Source: Bacteroidales bacterium
GTDB lineage: Bacteria > Bacteroidota > Bacteroidia > Bacteroidales > UBA932
Reading direction: 5' to 3'
NCBI GenBank assembly: GCA_017400135.1
Contig: JAFPVJ010000012.1
Coordinates: forward strand, 124,001 to 188,000
DNA: 64,000 nt
The first letter of the stretch is position 1; every line of letters starts with the position of its first letter. Of this stretch, positions 9,726 to 19,550 are shown one piece after another. The notes below the pieces were generated by a model, which was not told where the DNA came from, did not search any database, and saw only the letters and a list, made by a program, of their open reading frames with translations. Made by a program: the position numbers and the translations under genes.

Positions 9726-11066
9726 TTATTCCACGACGATCATCTTAACCTGCCCCCAGTCAAAGTCACATGTGACAGGGCGCCTGTTCCTCACATAAAT
9801 AACCTTGAGATTGGGATTTTCCTTGCACACCAGGTATTGGAGGTTATATTGATAGCTCAGATCGAGAACTTCGATGGATTTGTTTGCAATAATGGTGACA
9901 TGTGACAGCGAGGGCATCTTGCTCGTTTCAATCGTTTTCAATGCATCGCAGCCGCTGAGGCCAAGTCTCGCCAGTTTTTCTTGGAATCCTAGATCCAGCG
10001 TTTCATAAAGCGGTAGATTGGCAACGAACGATGTCAGGTTCGTACTTCCTTCAAGATTAAACTCGCAGGCGCAGTCCAACATTTCCACGGAAGACAGGTT
10101 CTCCAGATTCTCCAGGTTAATCGTTCCGAAGCAATTCCTCAGGGCAACGGTTCGCAACTTCTTGTTTGAAGAGAAGTCGGGGTCAAGGAATGGTGCATGG
10201 AAATAGACATTTTCCAGATCTTTGTACCGGCTGAACTCGAAATGGGTCAGATAGGTGGATTCTGCATGGATGGATTGTAGATTGTGGAAATATTCCCATC
10301 CCTGCACGTTCTTGAGGTTCGTATAGTCGTAACTTCTGAAATTCTGATAATTGATGGTCGTTACTTTATCCGCATCATCCATGCAAAACTGTCCGTCGCG
10401 GTTGAAATCAAGGTACACCTGACAAAAATCGAGAAAATGAGGATCCGTAATGGGGACGAGCTGCGCATCCTGATTGATCTGGATGCTTTTTGTCATCTGG
10501 CTGCAACTGATGGCGACACTTGCGCTCCTTTTTCCAGAGCGATTCTCGCCGATGGAGAGCCAGAGGGTATCCTTGGAAGAGGGATTCCCAGTCTCTGCCA
10601 CATTCAGCCAATCCTTTCCGGATGAGTCAAATTCGGCCGTGACAGGTTCGTCGGATATAAATGGGATGCCGAGTAACTGGGAGTCATGAGAAAGGACAAA
10701 AACCGAGCGGGGAAGAAGCAGGGGCGCATCTTCTTGCGACACCAGAACCTTTTTTTCTTCTCCGTTGCTGTTGATGATGAGGTGACAGGACCGGCTTTCG
10801 TCCCAGTTCTCGTCGCAGGTAAGATAAATGACATGGTCTTTCAGCACGGAGACAGAGCCTGAGGACGGGGCAATGCTGCACCAAGAGGCCGTCGTATGAG
10901 CTTCCCAGTCGCTCGTCGTCTCGAAGGGTATGGTAAACCTCCCGCCGGCCCATTCAATTGAGAGGGTTTCCTGCTGCAAAGAAAACACGGCCTCAGTTTC
11001 CGGTTCCTTACATGCCACGAGGACAAGACCCAGAACGGCAAGGATGAAGGAATGCTTTATATCCAT
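9726..11066 (-). CDS. BACON and leucine-rich-repeat surface lipoprotein
   Basis: 446 residues, lipoprotein signal ending LVLVAC. Two BACON-like beta-sandwich domains are visible (about 28-115 and 116-205), each with the family's closing SQEDA/NQDA segment. A DFNRDGQFCMDD stretch near residue 228 resembles a Ca2+-binding dockerin or EF-hand loop. Residues about 250-446 are irregular leucine-rich repeats such as LENLENLSSVEMLDC. A binding or scaffolding role at the cell surface is likely; no catalytic motif is seen. The gene is AT-richer than the genes around it. It has its own -7 box 5 bp ahead of the ATG. Confidence 0.7.
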   Translation of the reverse strand: MDIKHSFILAVLGLVLVACKEPETEAVFSLQQETLSIEWAGGRFTIPFETTSDWEAHTTASWCSIAPSSGSVSVLKDHVIYLTCDENWDESRSCHLIINSNGEEKKVLVSQEDAPLLLPRSVFVLSHDSQLLGIPFISDEPVTAEFDSSGKDWLNVAETGNPSSKDTLWLSIGENRSGKRSASVAISCSQMTKSIQINQDAQLVPITDPHFLDFCQVYLDFNRDGQFCMDDADKVTTINYQNFRSYDYTNLKNVQGWEYFHNLQSIHAESTYLTHFEFSRYKDLENVYFHAPFLDPDFSSNKKLRTVALRNCFGTINLENLENLSSVEMLDCACEFNLEGSTNLTSFVANLPLYETLDLGFQEKLARLGLSGCDALKTIETSKMPSLSHVTIIANKSIEVLDLSYQYNLQYLVCKENPNLKVIYVRNRRPVTCDFDWGQVKMIVVE

Positions 11067-11071
11067 ATTGA

Positions 11072-11079
11072 CAAATATA
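11072..11079 (-). promoter_or_regulatory. -7 box (TATATTTG) for the leucine-rich lipoprotein
   Basis: A perfect Bacteroidota TAnnTTTG element on the minus strand, ending about 5 bp before the ATG at 11066. No clear TTTG is found 19-21 bp upstream. The transcript would have almost no leader. It probably drives the five-gene minus-strand run down to 3962. Confidence 0.5.
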
Positions 11080-11090
11080 GCAATTTATGC

Positions 11091-11098
11091 TAACTTCG
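11091..11098 (+). promoter_or_regulatory. -7 box (TAACTTCG) for the S41 peptidase
   Basis: One mismatch to TAnnTTTG, 22 bp before the ATG at 11121, divergent to the minus-strand box at 11072. No convincing -33 element. Confidence 0.35.
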
Positions 11099-11120
11099 AG
11101 AATTAAATACAGGTAGGTCT

Positions 11121-12053
11121 ATGATAAGATACAACAGAATCATTTCGTTACTCCTATTGGTTTTTGCCGTCTCGGCATGTGGTTTTTTCGGCGGCAATCA
11201 AAAGACGCCGGGTGGTTATGTGCGCCATTGCGTCAGGTTGCTCGACCGTGAGGCGCTGTATGCCGACAGTGCGGCGTGGCGGGAGGCAAAGACCTCTGTT
11301 CTGGCTGAGGCAAAAACCTTCACCACGATGGACCAAGCCCACGACGCCGTTTCAAGGGTGGCGAAGGTGGCCGGAGGGAAGCACTCGGGTCTGATACCGC
11401 CTGTAACGGATACTGCATCCTATCCTGAGGTGGCACCTGAGGTACGGTTGCTGGATGAAGACATCCTGCACATCGTCTTGCCCGCCCACACGGGAGTGAA
11501 GGTGCCCGACTCGCTCTATATCCACCGTGTCCTGGCCTTTTTGCAGGAACATCAGGATGCTCGGGGGGTCATTCTTGACCTTCGGGGAAACACCGGTGGC
11601 AATATGGGACCGATGATATCCGCAGCGTCTCCCTTGCTGCCGGATGAAATCATACTCCGTTTCAAAGGCCGCAAGCGCACGACTCCCATTTTCCTGGAAT
11701 CTGTTTTGATGGGGGTCGGTCTCTCTGGAGAGGGTATCGAAAAACTTCCTGCTACGACACCGGTGGCCATTCTTACTGACGACCATACAGGCAGTTCGGG
11801 CGAAGCCACGCTGTTGTGCTTCCGTGGGTTGGACAACGTGCGTACGTTTGGAATGCCCACGGCGGGATATGCCAGCGCCAACGTCACCCATTACCTGGCA
11901 GATGGATACTTGCTCGTGATTACGGCCTCCTGTGACATGGCTCGGACGGGAGAGGTTTTCTGCGATGATCCGATCGAACCGGACGTCAGGACCGAAACAC
12001 CGCTGGAGGATGCTGCAGCATGGGTTAAAGCCGTGAGATCGGAAAATAACTAG
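11121..12053 (+). CDS. S41-family peptidase-like lipoprotein
   Basis: 310 residues with a lipoprotein signal (FAVSAC). The C-terminal-processing-peptidase fold is indicated by GVILDLRGNTGGNMGPM and by TGSSGEAT (residues 223-230), where Ser225 or Ser226 would be the nucleophile. The N-terminal PDZ domain of CtpA is absent; about 110 residues of unassigned sequence take its place. S41 proteins of this short form are frequent in Bacteroidota, and some act on small secreted substrates. The GNAT gene follows after 7 bp and is probably co-transcribed. Confidence 0.8.
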   Translation: MIRYNRIISLLLLVFAVSACGFFGGNQKTPGGYVRHCVRLLDREALYADSAAWREAKTSVLAEAKTFTTMDQAHDAVSRVAKVAGGKHSGLIPPVTDTASYPEVAPEVRLLDEDILHIVLPAHTGVKVPDSLYIHRVLAFLQEHQDARGVILDLRGNTGGNMGPMISAASPLLPDEIILRFKGRKRTTPIFLESVLMGVGLSGEGIEKLPATTPVAILTDDHTGSSGEATLLCFRGLDNVRTFGMPTAGYASANVTHYLADGYLLVITASCDMARTGEVFCDDPIEPDVRTETPLEDAAAWVKAVRSENN

Positions 12054-12060
12054 GTCAGTC

Positions 12061-12537
12061 ATGTCAGAATTCATCATACGCCCGGCAGAACCTCATGACC
12101 TGGAAGCAGTCAATACGCTCCTGGGGCAGGTGCTGGCCGTGCATCATGCCGCCAGGCCGGACTTGTTCCGCCCGGTTGGGAAAAAATACACGGACGAAGA
12201 ACTGCTGGCCATTTTTGATAATCCGGATACTCAGGTCTTTGTATACGACAGGGAAGGGGCCGTACTGGGATATGCCTTCTGTGTCCTCCGGCATCAGGAC
12301 AGCGGAGCGCTGATGCCGCTTTCGACGCTGTACCTGGATGATCTCTGCGTCCTGGAATCCGCTCGCGGCCTTCACATCGGCACCGCATTGTTCGAATTTG
12401 TGAAGGCGTTTGCAAAGGAGAAAGGCTGTCACAACATTACCCTTCACGTCTGGGAAGGCAACCCGGGTGCAAAAGCCTTCTATGAGGCACTGGGGATGGC
12501 GCCCCAATATACGTCGATGGAACTGTTGTGCAAATAG
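12061..12537 (+). CDS. GNAT family N-acetyltransferase
   Basis: 158 residues, a complete single GNAT domain that transfers an acetyl group from acetyl-CoA to an amine. The strand-4/helix-3 region reads LYLDDLCVLESARGLHIGTALFEF, containing the R-G-x-x-I-G pyrophosphate loop, and the C-terminal part has NITLHVWEGNPGAKAFYEALGM. The substrate cannot be predicted. It starts 7 bp after the S41 gene. Confidence 0.85.
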   Translation: MSEFIIRPAEPHDLEAVNTLLGQVLAVHHAARPDLFRPVGKKYTDEELLAIFDNPDTQVFVYDREGAVLGYAFCVLRHQDSGALMPLSTLYLDDLCVLESARGLHIGTALFEFVKAFAKEKGCHNITLHVWEGNPGAKAFYEALGMAPQYTSMELLCK

Positions 12538-12589
12538 GCGACATTTCGCTTGTACACAGGTAGTTTTTTCGCTTTAAAAAATAAATCAT

Positions 12590-12597
12590 TATATTCG
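12590..12597 (+). promoter_or_regulatory. Putative -7 box (TATATTCG) for the SusC operon
   Basis: One mismatch to TAnnTTTG, 22 bp ahead of the SusC start. A T-run ending TTTTTTCG lies about 19 bp upstream in place of a clean TTTG -33 box. It would serve the whole operon from 12620 to 26560. Confidence 0.4.
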
Positions 12598-12619
12598 TAT
12601 GGTTATAAAGTAGTGTGTT

Positions 12620-15600
12620 ATGACGATTCACAAAGGGGTCTTCCCGAAACTCCTGGCGTTTTTCCTTCTTTTGTCAGCGTTCGCGCCTCCTTCCCGGGCG
12701 CAAGGCACCCGTCAGGTAAAGGGAACCGTGTATGACGAGACCGGAGAGCCCTTCCCGGGCGTCGTTGTCATCAATCGCAAACTCAAACTGGTCGCCACTA
12801 CCAATGTGGATGGCAAGTTCCAACTGGACAGGGTTCCCGTCAATGCCGTGCTCACCGTGGAAATGATGAGCTATAAGTCGCAGGAAATCCGTGTCGCCGA
12901 TTTGAAAAAAGAACTCAAGATTTATCTGGAACCCGATACCCAAGTCTTGGAAGAATCCGTCGTGACAGGCATTTTCACCCGCCGCAAAGACAGTTTCACC
13001 GGTTCGGTCCAGTCAATGACCAGCGATGACATCAAGCGGGTATCCAACAGCAATGTGGTGGAGTCGCTCAAGAACCTGGATCCTTCCCTGATGATCCTTG
13101 ACAACCTGGAGGCCGGTTCCAACCCCAATGTGATGGCCACGATGCAGCTTCGCGGCGCTTCCACGCTCGCGGCTGAGACTTCCAACCTCAAGAGCAACTT
13201 CCTCGCCAAGGCCAATCAGCCGCTGTTCATCCTCGACGGCTTCGAGACCACGCTGGAAAAGGTGACCGACATGGACATGAACCGCGTCCAGAGCATCACG
13301 ATCCTCAAGGACGCCTCTGCCAAGGCCATCTACGGCTCCAAGGGTGCCAACGGCGTCATCGTAATCGAGACCAAGGCGCTCACCAACGACAAAAGCCGGG
13401 TCACCTACAACGGCAGCCTCACCATCGAGGCTCCGGACCTCACAAGTTACAACCTCTGCAACTCTCTGGAGAAACTGGATGTGGAAAACCGCGAAGGCTA
13501 CTATGTCAACAGCGACTCCTTTGAGACCATCGCGAGGCAGGCCCTCTACAACGAAAGGCTCAAGAAGGCCCTGGAAGGCCAGGACACGTACTGGCTCTCG
13601 AAGCCCCTGCGGCTCGGCATCGGCCAGAAGCATTCCGTCGGCATAGAACTGGGCTCCAAAGAGTTGAAAGCCCTCGCGACCTTCTCGTACAACGACACGC
13701 AGGGCGCGATGAATGGCTCCTTCCGCGATGTCGTCTCCGGCAACGTCAACGTGGCCTACCGGCGCGGCGGCTGGACCTTCCGCAACATCATGGGCGTTTC
13801 GCACATGAACAGTTCGGAGTCCCCGTGGGGCATTTTCGGCGAGTATGCGGCCCTCAATCCCTACCTGACGCCCTACGACGAGGAAGGCAAGCTCAAGAAG
13901 GTGCTTCAGACGAAAGACTATACTTATAACGGGATCAAGACCTCCTTCCTGCTGGTGACCAACCCGATGTACAACGCTACGATCGGCACGACCGACACCA
14001 GCCAGTATCTGGCCATCTCCGACAACTTCTATGCTGAGTATCAGTTCCTCAAGTTCCTCCGGATGGTGGCCCGCTTCGGCATCGATTCCCAGAAGACCCG
14101 CACGGACGAGTTCAAGCCGGGCCAGCACACGGACTTCTATGACACCAACGAGATCCTCCGCCGCGGCACCTATGAGCAGTCGAACGGCAGCTACACCACC
14201 TATTCCGGCGACGTCTCGGCCCAGCTCAACCACAATATTGCCGGCAAGCACGACCTGTTTGCCACTGTCGACTGGAGCATCTCCCAGACCCACTTCGAGG
14301 AGATCGTCAACTACACGGAAGGCTTCCCCAACAGCAACATGAAGAGCATCACCTTCGCGCGCCAGTACGCCACGGACCGGGTGCCTACCGGCAGCGACGG
14401 CCTGAACCGCAACCTCGGCGCCCTCGCCACCGCCGGCTACAGCTACGACAACCGCTATATGGCGGACGCGACGCTGAAGGGCAGTGCCTCTTCCGTCTTC
14501 GGGACCAAGAACCACTGGGGCATCTTCTGGAGCGCCGGCCTGGCCTGGAACCTCCACAACGAGCGCTGGATGAAGGATAACATCCCTTGGATCACCCAGT
14601 TGAAGATCCGCTCGAGTGTGGGCTCTTCCGGCAACCAGAACTACACGAGCAACGTGGCGCTTCCGGTCTATACCTATTATTCCTCTGCCTATTACAACGG
14701 CTTCACCGGGGCCGCGCTCTCGAACATGGCCAACCCCGAACTGGGCTGGGAGGAGAAGATGGACTACAACGTGGGCCTCGACTTCCGCACGCGCTCCGTC
14801 AACGTGATCCTGGACGCCTACATCGCCGATACGCAGAACCTCGTGTTCTCCCGGACGATCCTGCCTTCCACGGGCTTCGCCTACACCAACGACAACCTCG
14901 GCAAGGTCCGCAACAAGGGCCTGGAGGCCAGCGTCAGCTGGACCTTCTGGCGGAAGGGCTCGTCGTACGTCAGCCTGTTCGGCAAGACCGCGATCAACGA
15001 CAACCGCGTTCTGGAAATCTCCGAGGTCCTGAAGGCCTACAACGAGCAGCAGCAGGCGCGCGCAAAAGAAGTGGGGATGAACGATCCGGTGATCCAGTAC
15101 TACGACGGGATGCCGCTGCATTCGATCTGGGCCGTCCGGTCCCTGGGCATCAGTTCCGACCAGGGTGATGAGATCTTCCTGAACCGGAACGGCCAGATCA
15201 CGACCGAGTGGAACCCGGCCGACCTGGTCAACTGTGGTTCGTCCGACCCGCTGTTCAACGGCAATTTCGGCGTGACGGGCGAGATCAAGGGCTTCGGATT
15301 CAGCCTGACCACCACCTTCTACGGCGGCGGCTATCTCTACAACAGCACGCTGCTGAACAAGGTCGAGAACACCACGCTGGAGACCAACGTGGACCGGCGT
15401 GTATTCAGCGGGCGCTGGGCCAAGGCGGGTGACATCGCGCCGTTCAAGGCCATGAAAGGGGTAAATGCCGTGACAAAGGCCACCACCCGTTTTGTTCAGC
15501 GCAACGATGTGCTGAACCTCTCTTCCGCGACCCTCTATTATGAGTTCCCGCTGAAGCTGATCAGCGGCCTCAAGCTCAGCCGCCTGAGGCTGAGCCTGTA

Positions 15601-15700
15601 CACCAACGACATCTACACCTTCTCGTCCATCGAGATCGAAAGGGGTACGTCCTACCCCTATGCCCGAAAGTTCTCCTTCAGTGTCAATGCCTCATTCTGA
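12620..15700 (+). CDS. SusC/RagA-type TonB-dependent outer-membrane transporter
   Basis: 1026 residues. A signal peptide (residues 1 to about 28) is followed by a carboxypeptidase-regulatory-like domain (VKGTVYDETGEPFPGVVV), the plug with ASAKAIYGSKGANGVIVIET near residues 230-250, and a beta-barrel ending in an aromatic residue (KFSFSVNASF). There is no STN domain, so signalling through an anti-sigma factor is not expected. The partner SusD starts 7 bp downstream. The rest of the operon encodes metalloproteases rather than glycosidases, so a peptide or glycopeptide ligand is more likely than a plain polysaccharide; this is inferred. Confidence 0.93.
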   Translation: MTIHKGVFPKLLAFFLLLSAFAPPSRAQGTRQVKGTVYDETGEPFPGVVVINRKLKLVATTNVDGKFQLDRVPVNAVLTVEMMSYKSQEIRVADLKKELKIYLEPDTQVLEESVVTGIFTRRKDSFTGSVQSMTSDDIKRVSNSNVVESLKNLDPSLMILDNLEAGSNPNVMATMQLRGASTLAAETSNLKSNFLAKANQPLFILDGFETTLEKVTDMDMNRVQSITILKDASAKAIYGSKGANGVIVIETKALTNDKSRVTYNGSLTIEAPDLTSYNLCNSLEKLDVENREGYYVNSDSFETIARQALYNERLKKALEGQDTYWLSKPLRLGIGQKHSVGIELGSKELKALATFSYNDTQGAMNGSFRDVVSGNVNVAYRRGGWTFRNIMGVSHMNSSESPWGIFGEYAALNPYLTPYDEEGKLKKVLQTKDYTYNGIKTSFLLVTNPMYNATIGTTDTSQYLAISDNFYAEYQFLKFLRMVARFGIDSQKTRTDEFKPGQHTDFYDTNEILRRGTYEQSNGSYTTYSGDVSAQLNHNIAGKHDLFATVDWSISQTHFEEIVNYTEGFPNSNMKSITFARQYATDRVPTGSDGLNRNLGALATAGYSYDNRYMADATLKGSASSVFGTKNHWGIFWSAGLAWNLHNERWMKDNIPWITQLKIRSSVGSSGNQNYTSNVALPVYTYYSSAYYNGFTGAALSNMANPELGWEEKMDYNVGLDFRTRSVNVILDAYIADTQNLVFSRTILPSTGFAYTNDNLGKVRNKGLEASVSWTFWRKGSSYVSLFGKTAINDNRVLEISEVLKAYNEQQQARAKEVGMNDPVIQYYDGMPLHSIWAVRSLGISSDQGDEIFLNRNGQITTEWNPADLVNCGSSDPLFNGNFGVTGEIKGFGFSLTTTFYGGGYLYNSTLLNKVENTTLETNVDRRVFSGRWAKAGDIAPFKAMKGVNAVTKATTRFVQRNDVLNLSSATLYYEFPLKLISGLKLSRLRLSLYTNDIYTFSSIEIERGTSYPYARKFSFSVNASF

Positions 15701-15707
15701 TTGTGTT

Positions 15708-17228
15708 ATGAAAAAGACGACAAAGAAACTGGCATTATTGCTCCTGGCCCTGACGGGCCTTGCCTCATGCAACAAGTGGCTGGAAGCCACCTCCTCCACG
15801 CAGGTCTCCGACGCCACCCTGTTCTCTTCCCGGAGCGGCTTCCAGGATGCGCTCTGCGGCGTTTATATCAGCATGGGCGATGAGGCGGAATACGGTGCGC
15901 TGTGGACCTGGTTCGTCAATGAACTGTCCTACGGGCCCTATGCCCAGCAGTTCAGTCCCCTGTTTACCGCCATCCAGAACCACGAATGGAGCGGCAACTA
16001 CGTCAATCCGCTGATCGCACGGATGTGGCAGGCCGGCTATTATACGATGGCGAACATCAACAAGGTGCTGTATGAGCTGGATGCGAAGCCGGAGGTCGTT
16101 TCGGACCGCATCGAGCGGAACCTGATGACCGGCGAGCTCCTGGCGCTCCGCGCCTACATCCATTTCGACCTGATGCGGATGTTCGGGCTGGCCCAGCTCC
16201 AGGAAGGGGATTATGAGAAATACACGGTGCCTTACGTGACCACCTACGACAAGGAGCCCACGCCCCAGCGGACCTACCGGGAGACGCTGGAATTGCTGGA
16301 GGGTGACCTGGATACGGCCATCGAGCTGCTTGCGGACGACCCGGTCCGGGGAAAAGCTTCCGAGGCCTGGCTGGCCAACGCCAACGCCGACGGCTTCTGG
16401 GATGCCCGGGACAAGCGGATGAACTATTTTGCCGCCCAGGCGCTCAAGGCCCGGGTGCTTCTGTTCCGCTCCGAGCTAGATGCCGCCGCCGCGGCCGCGC
16501 AGGCGGTCATCGATGAGGCCACGGCCGCCGGAGCCTACCGGTGGATCGACGCAGACGCGATGACCAAGGCGACTTCCAATGACGAGATTGACTGGACCTT
16601 CTCTTCCGAGCAATTGTTCTCGCTGGAAGTGACGGGGCTTCAGTCGCTGACGGACCTCTATATCTTCAATCAGCTCGGATCCGGCTCCTCCTCGATCCTG
16701 GTCGACAAGAATGTCGTGGACGTGTCGCCGTACAATCTGGCCTCCATCGCCTCCGCCGAGGACGTTCGCGGCCCGGCCTTGATGCTGAAATTCTTCGGCA
16801 ACCAGTATCGCCCGTACAAGTACTACAACAATTCGTCGTATTATGCGGGCTACCGCAACCGCGTACCGATGATCAAGATTTCCGAGATGTATCTGATCAT
16901 CGCCGAGGTGGCGGCGGAAAAGAAGGACGAGGAGACCCTGCTCCAGGCCCTGACCGAGGTACGGAGCCACCGGGGCATCCAGGACCCGTCTCCCGTCAAC
17001 ACCGATCCGAACTTTGTCAGTCCCAACTACTGGTTCTCGGGCGTGATGATGGAATATGTCCGGGAGTTCCAGGGAGAAAGTGTCGGTTATTATGCGGCCC
17101 GGCGCATGCCCCGGAAGGCGCGGGCCTGGCTCAATATCGACAACGACTGGCTGTTCAGAATCACTTCGCTCACGCCCTATCCCTATCCTACGGATGAATT
17201 GTCTTACGGAAGACACCAAGACTTATGA
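15708..17228 (+). CDS. SusD/RagB-type nutrient-binding lipoprotein
   Basis: 506 residues from the ATG at 15708. An upstream in-frame ATG at 15660 lies inside susC and precedes no signal, whereas MKKTTKKLALLLLALTGL ending in SC gives a clear lipoprotein signal. The TPR-like SusD fold shows in RAYIHFDLMRMFGLAQL (about 145-161) and in the C-terminal RVPMIKISEMYLIIAEVAA segment. It caps the SusC barrel on the cell surface. Its stop overlaps the next start by ATGA. Confidence 0.93.
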   Translation: MKKTTKKLALLLLALTGLASCNKWLEATSSTQVSDATLFSSRSGFQDALCGVYISMGDEAEYGALWTWFVNELSYGPYAQQFSPLFTAIQNHEWSGNYVNPLIARMWQAGYYTMANINKVLYELDAKPEVVSDRIERNLMTGELLALRAYIHFDLMRMFGLAQLQEGDYEKYTVPYVTTYDKEPTPQRTYRETLELLEGDLDTAIELLADDPVRGKASEAWLANANADGFWDARDKRMNYFAAQALKARVLLFRSELDAAAAAAQAVIDEATAAGAYRWIDADAMTKATSNDEIDWTFSSEQLFSLEVTGLQSLTDLYIFNQLGSGSSSILVDKNVVDVSPYNLASIASAEDVRGPALMLKFFGNQYRPYKYYNNSSYYAGYRNRVPMIKISEMYLIIAEVAAEKKDEETLLQALTEVRSHRGIQDPSPVNTDPNFVSPNYWFSGVMMEYVREFQGESVGYYAARRMPRKARAWLNIDNDWLFRITSLTPYPYPTDELSYGRHQDL

Positions 17229-18013
17229 GACGGATACTACTGATGATCATGGCGGCGGCCGTGTGCTGCTTGTCCTGCACGAAAAGCGAAATACAGACTT
17301 TCCGGGTGGAAGACTGCTCGGTCTCGTTCAAGGGCATTGAGAACTCCTTCTCGATGCGGGGGTGGACGGAGGACTACAAGGATCTCTACATCCCCGTGCG
17401 GATGCTGGGCGTTCCGGTCGACTACGACCGGGAGATTACGCTCGAGATCCGGGATTCCATCGCCACGGCGGGGGATTACCAGGTGCTTTCTTCCGTGGTA
17501 CAGGCCGGCGCGCTGAAGACCGACATCGTAGTGCGCGCACGGCGCCTGCCGGACGATGTGGAGCAGAAGGTGATCGTACTGAACATCCAGCCCAACGAGT
17601 ACTTCCGCGCCGGACTACCCGCGTACCAGAAAGCCATCGTGAAGTGGACCAATTCTTACGCCAGGCCCGTGCCTGACGTGTGGAAGAACTGGTACCTCTA
17701 TATCAGCACGGGCTACAGCAAGGCCTTGCACAAGATCCTGGTGGAGGAATACGGCGACGAGATCGATCTCTGCGTGCGCCGGATCTCGGAGGCCACGCCC
17801 GAAAACGGCCTGATCTACAAAGACCCCACTTGGTGGAGCGCCCTCAACAAGCGCGTGCGCGAAATCGTCCGCGACCACGACCTGGCGCACCCCGAGGCCC
17901 CTTATATGCACAGCGAGGATTATGAGGACTATCCCAATTCCTCGACCCCGGTCGGTCAGGGGAAAAAGCCCACCGTCCTTCCCACCATTTATTCAACCCT
18001 CGTGTCGTTATGA
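17225..18013 (+). CDS. DUF4843-type lipoprotein
   Basis: 262 residues with lipoprotein signal (CCLSC). The N-terminal half is beta-rich and resembles DUF4843 (Calx-beta-like): FKGIENSF, VPVDYDREITLEIRDS and DDVEQKVIVLNIQPNEYF. The family is found in Bacteroidota between SusCD and PKD-like lipoproteins; its molecular role is unknown. ATGA overlaps with both neighbours suggest translational coupling. Confidence 0.75.
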   Translation: MRRILLMIMAAAVCCLSCTKSEIQTFRVEDCSVSFKGIENSFSMRGWTEDYKDLYIPVRMLGVPVDYDREITLEIRDSIATAGDYQVLSSVVQAGALKTDIVVRARRLPDDVEQKVIVLNIQPNEYFRAGLPAYQKAIVKWTNSYARPVPDVWKNWYLYISTGYSKALHKILVEEYGDEIDLCVRRISEATPENGLIYKDPTWWSALNKRVREIVRDHDLAHPEAPYMHSEDYEDYPNSSTPVGQGKKPTVLPTIYSTLVSL

Positions 18014-19548
18014 TGAAACGCCTTATCATATTCATAATACCCCTTGTGCTGCTGCTCTCCTGCTATCAGGACCTAAGCACGACGGCCGACAAGGAGCTGC
18101 CCGACATTGAAATCAGTGGCGTGCCGGACACGCTGGAGACTTTCTTCGGGGAGGAGATCGCCCTGCGCGCCCTTGCGACGCTGGGCGGAGAAGCGTACGA
18201 CGGCTTCACCTATGAGTGGGCCATCGACCTTAAGCCGAGGAACAACAACGACCGGATCAGCCTTTCCGAGACGCCCGACGTCTCGTACCGGGTAGCCAAC
18301 CAGCCCAACGAGGCGCCTTACTGCCTCTCCTTCACGGCGACCGACCCCGAAAGCGGTCTGTCCAAAACTGTCTTCTGCCACGTCTATGTGCGCTCGTCCC
18401 TCGGGGAGGGGATCCTCGTCGCCCATACGCGGGACGGCGGGCAGACGACGGATTTCGACCTGCTGGCCAATAAATATGTGACCTACGGCTATTCCAGCGA
18501 CGTCCCCCGCTATACGCGGAACATCTACGAACTGGCCAACGGAGCGCCCCTGGCCGGGAAAGTCAACACGGTGCTGCCCGTGGTGCGCTCGGACGGCGCG
18601 GTCTATAACGAGACGCTCATCCTGGTCGGGACTGACGAACACCTGATCGCCCTGGATCCCCTGTCCTTTACGGTCGCCAAGCAGGACGGTGCGCTTTTCA
18701 ACGGCTTCAAAGAGCCCACGTTCGAGGTTCACAACCTGATCAACTACGGCCAGATCATGACCGCAGCCCAGATCAACGGCGGCCTGTGGCTCAATATCTG
18801 CCATACCAACAATATCTTCAATAAGGCCGGTTACAGCGGGATACCCGCGGATGTTTTCACGCCGACCAATATCGGATACTCGTACGCAGTGCAGCAGAGC
18901 GACGTCGCCTTCTTCCATGAGGCGCAGGGCAAGTTCTATTACGTTCACGCGCAGTTCTCGGGATACGGCAGTTTCGCCCTCGTCACGGACCTGATCGGCG
19001 CGGACCTGTCCGGCGGCAAGTCGCTCTGGGCCGGCGCCGGCAAAGACGGACGCTGCGCCTTCCTGATCGAGGCTGCCGACGGCAATCACCATATCGTTTT
19101 CCTCCACCCCAGCCTCAATGAGATGATCCACTACCCGCTGGAGTCGGGCCAGTGGCTGACCGACGCCCGGTACTTCGCCTTCTGCGACAACGCCGATATC
19201 CTGTTTATGGCTTCGGACCGCAAGGTCGCTTCGGTCACCGTTCTCGGAGGAAGTCCCGTTTTCAGGGAGATCAGCTGGGCGCCGGATGACAAGGCGGAAA
19301 TCATCACGGGTATCAAGTTCTACACCCAGGGATGGTACGGCAGCCACGGCTTCGACTATAATTCCTACACCTTCCCGCTGGCCACCAACCGGATGCAGCT
19401 CATCATCTTCACCTACAACGAGTCTACGGGAGAAGGCAAGATCTACCTCAGGCCGTTCAATGTCAGCACCGGCCTCTTTACCTATAAGGATAATGGCGTG
19501 TATGGCGGATTCGGAAGGATCACCGCCGCGGCTTCCACTTTCAGATAG
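18010..19548 (+). CDS. PKD-like family lipoprotein
   Basis: 512 residues. The lipoprotein signal ends LLLLSC. Residues about 28-130 are Ig/PKD-like (FTYEWAIDLKPR, YCLSFTATDPESGLSK), followed by a long beta-rich region that may form a propeller (GEGILVAHTRDGG, FDLLANKYVTYGYSS). This is a common companion of SusCD and DUF4843 and is probably a surface binding protein of the same complex. ATGA overlap upstream; the metalloprotease starts 2 bp downstream. Confidence 0.75.
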   Translation: MMKRLIIFIIPLVLLLSCYQDLSTTADKELPDIEISGVPDTLETFFGEEIALRALATLGGEAYDGFTYEWAIDLKPRNNNDRISLSETPDVSYRVANQPNEAPYCLSFTATDPESGLSKTVFCHVYVRSSLGEGILVAHTRDGGQTTDFDLLANKYVTYGYSSDVPRYTRNIYELANGAPLAGKVNTVLPVVRSDGAVYNETLILVGTDEHLIALDPLSFTVAKQDGALFNGFKEPTFEVHNLINYGQIMTAAQINGGLWLNICHTNNIFNKAGYSGIPADVFTPTNIGYSYAVQQSDVAFFHEAQGKFYYVHAQFSGYGSFALVTDLIGADLSGGKSLWAGAGKDGRCAFLIEAADGNHHIVFLHPSLNEMIHYPLESGQWLTDARYFAFCDNADILFMASDRKVASVTVLGGSPVFREISWAPDDKAEIITGIKFYTQGWYGSHGFDYNSYTFPLATNRMQLIIFTYNESTGEGKIYLRPFNVSTGLFTYKDNGVYGGFGRITAAASTFR

Positions 19549-19550
19549 TT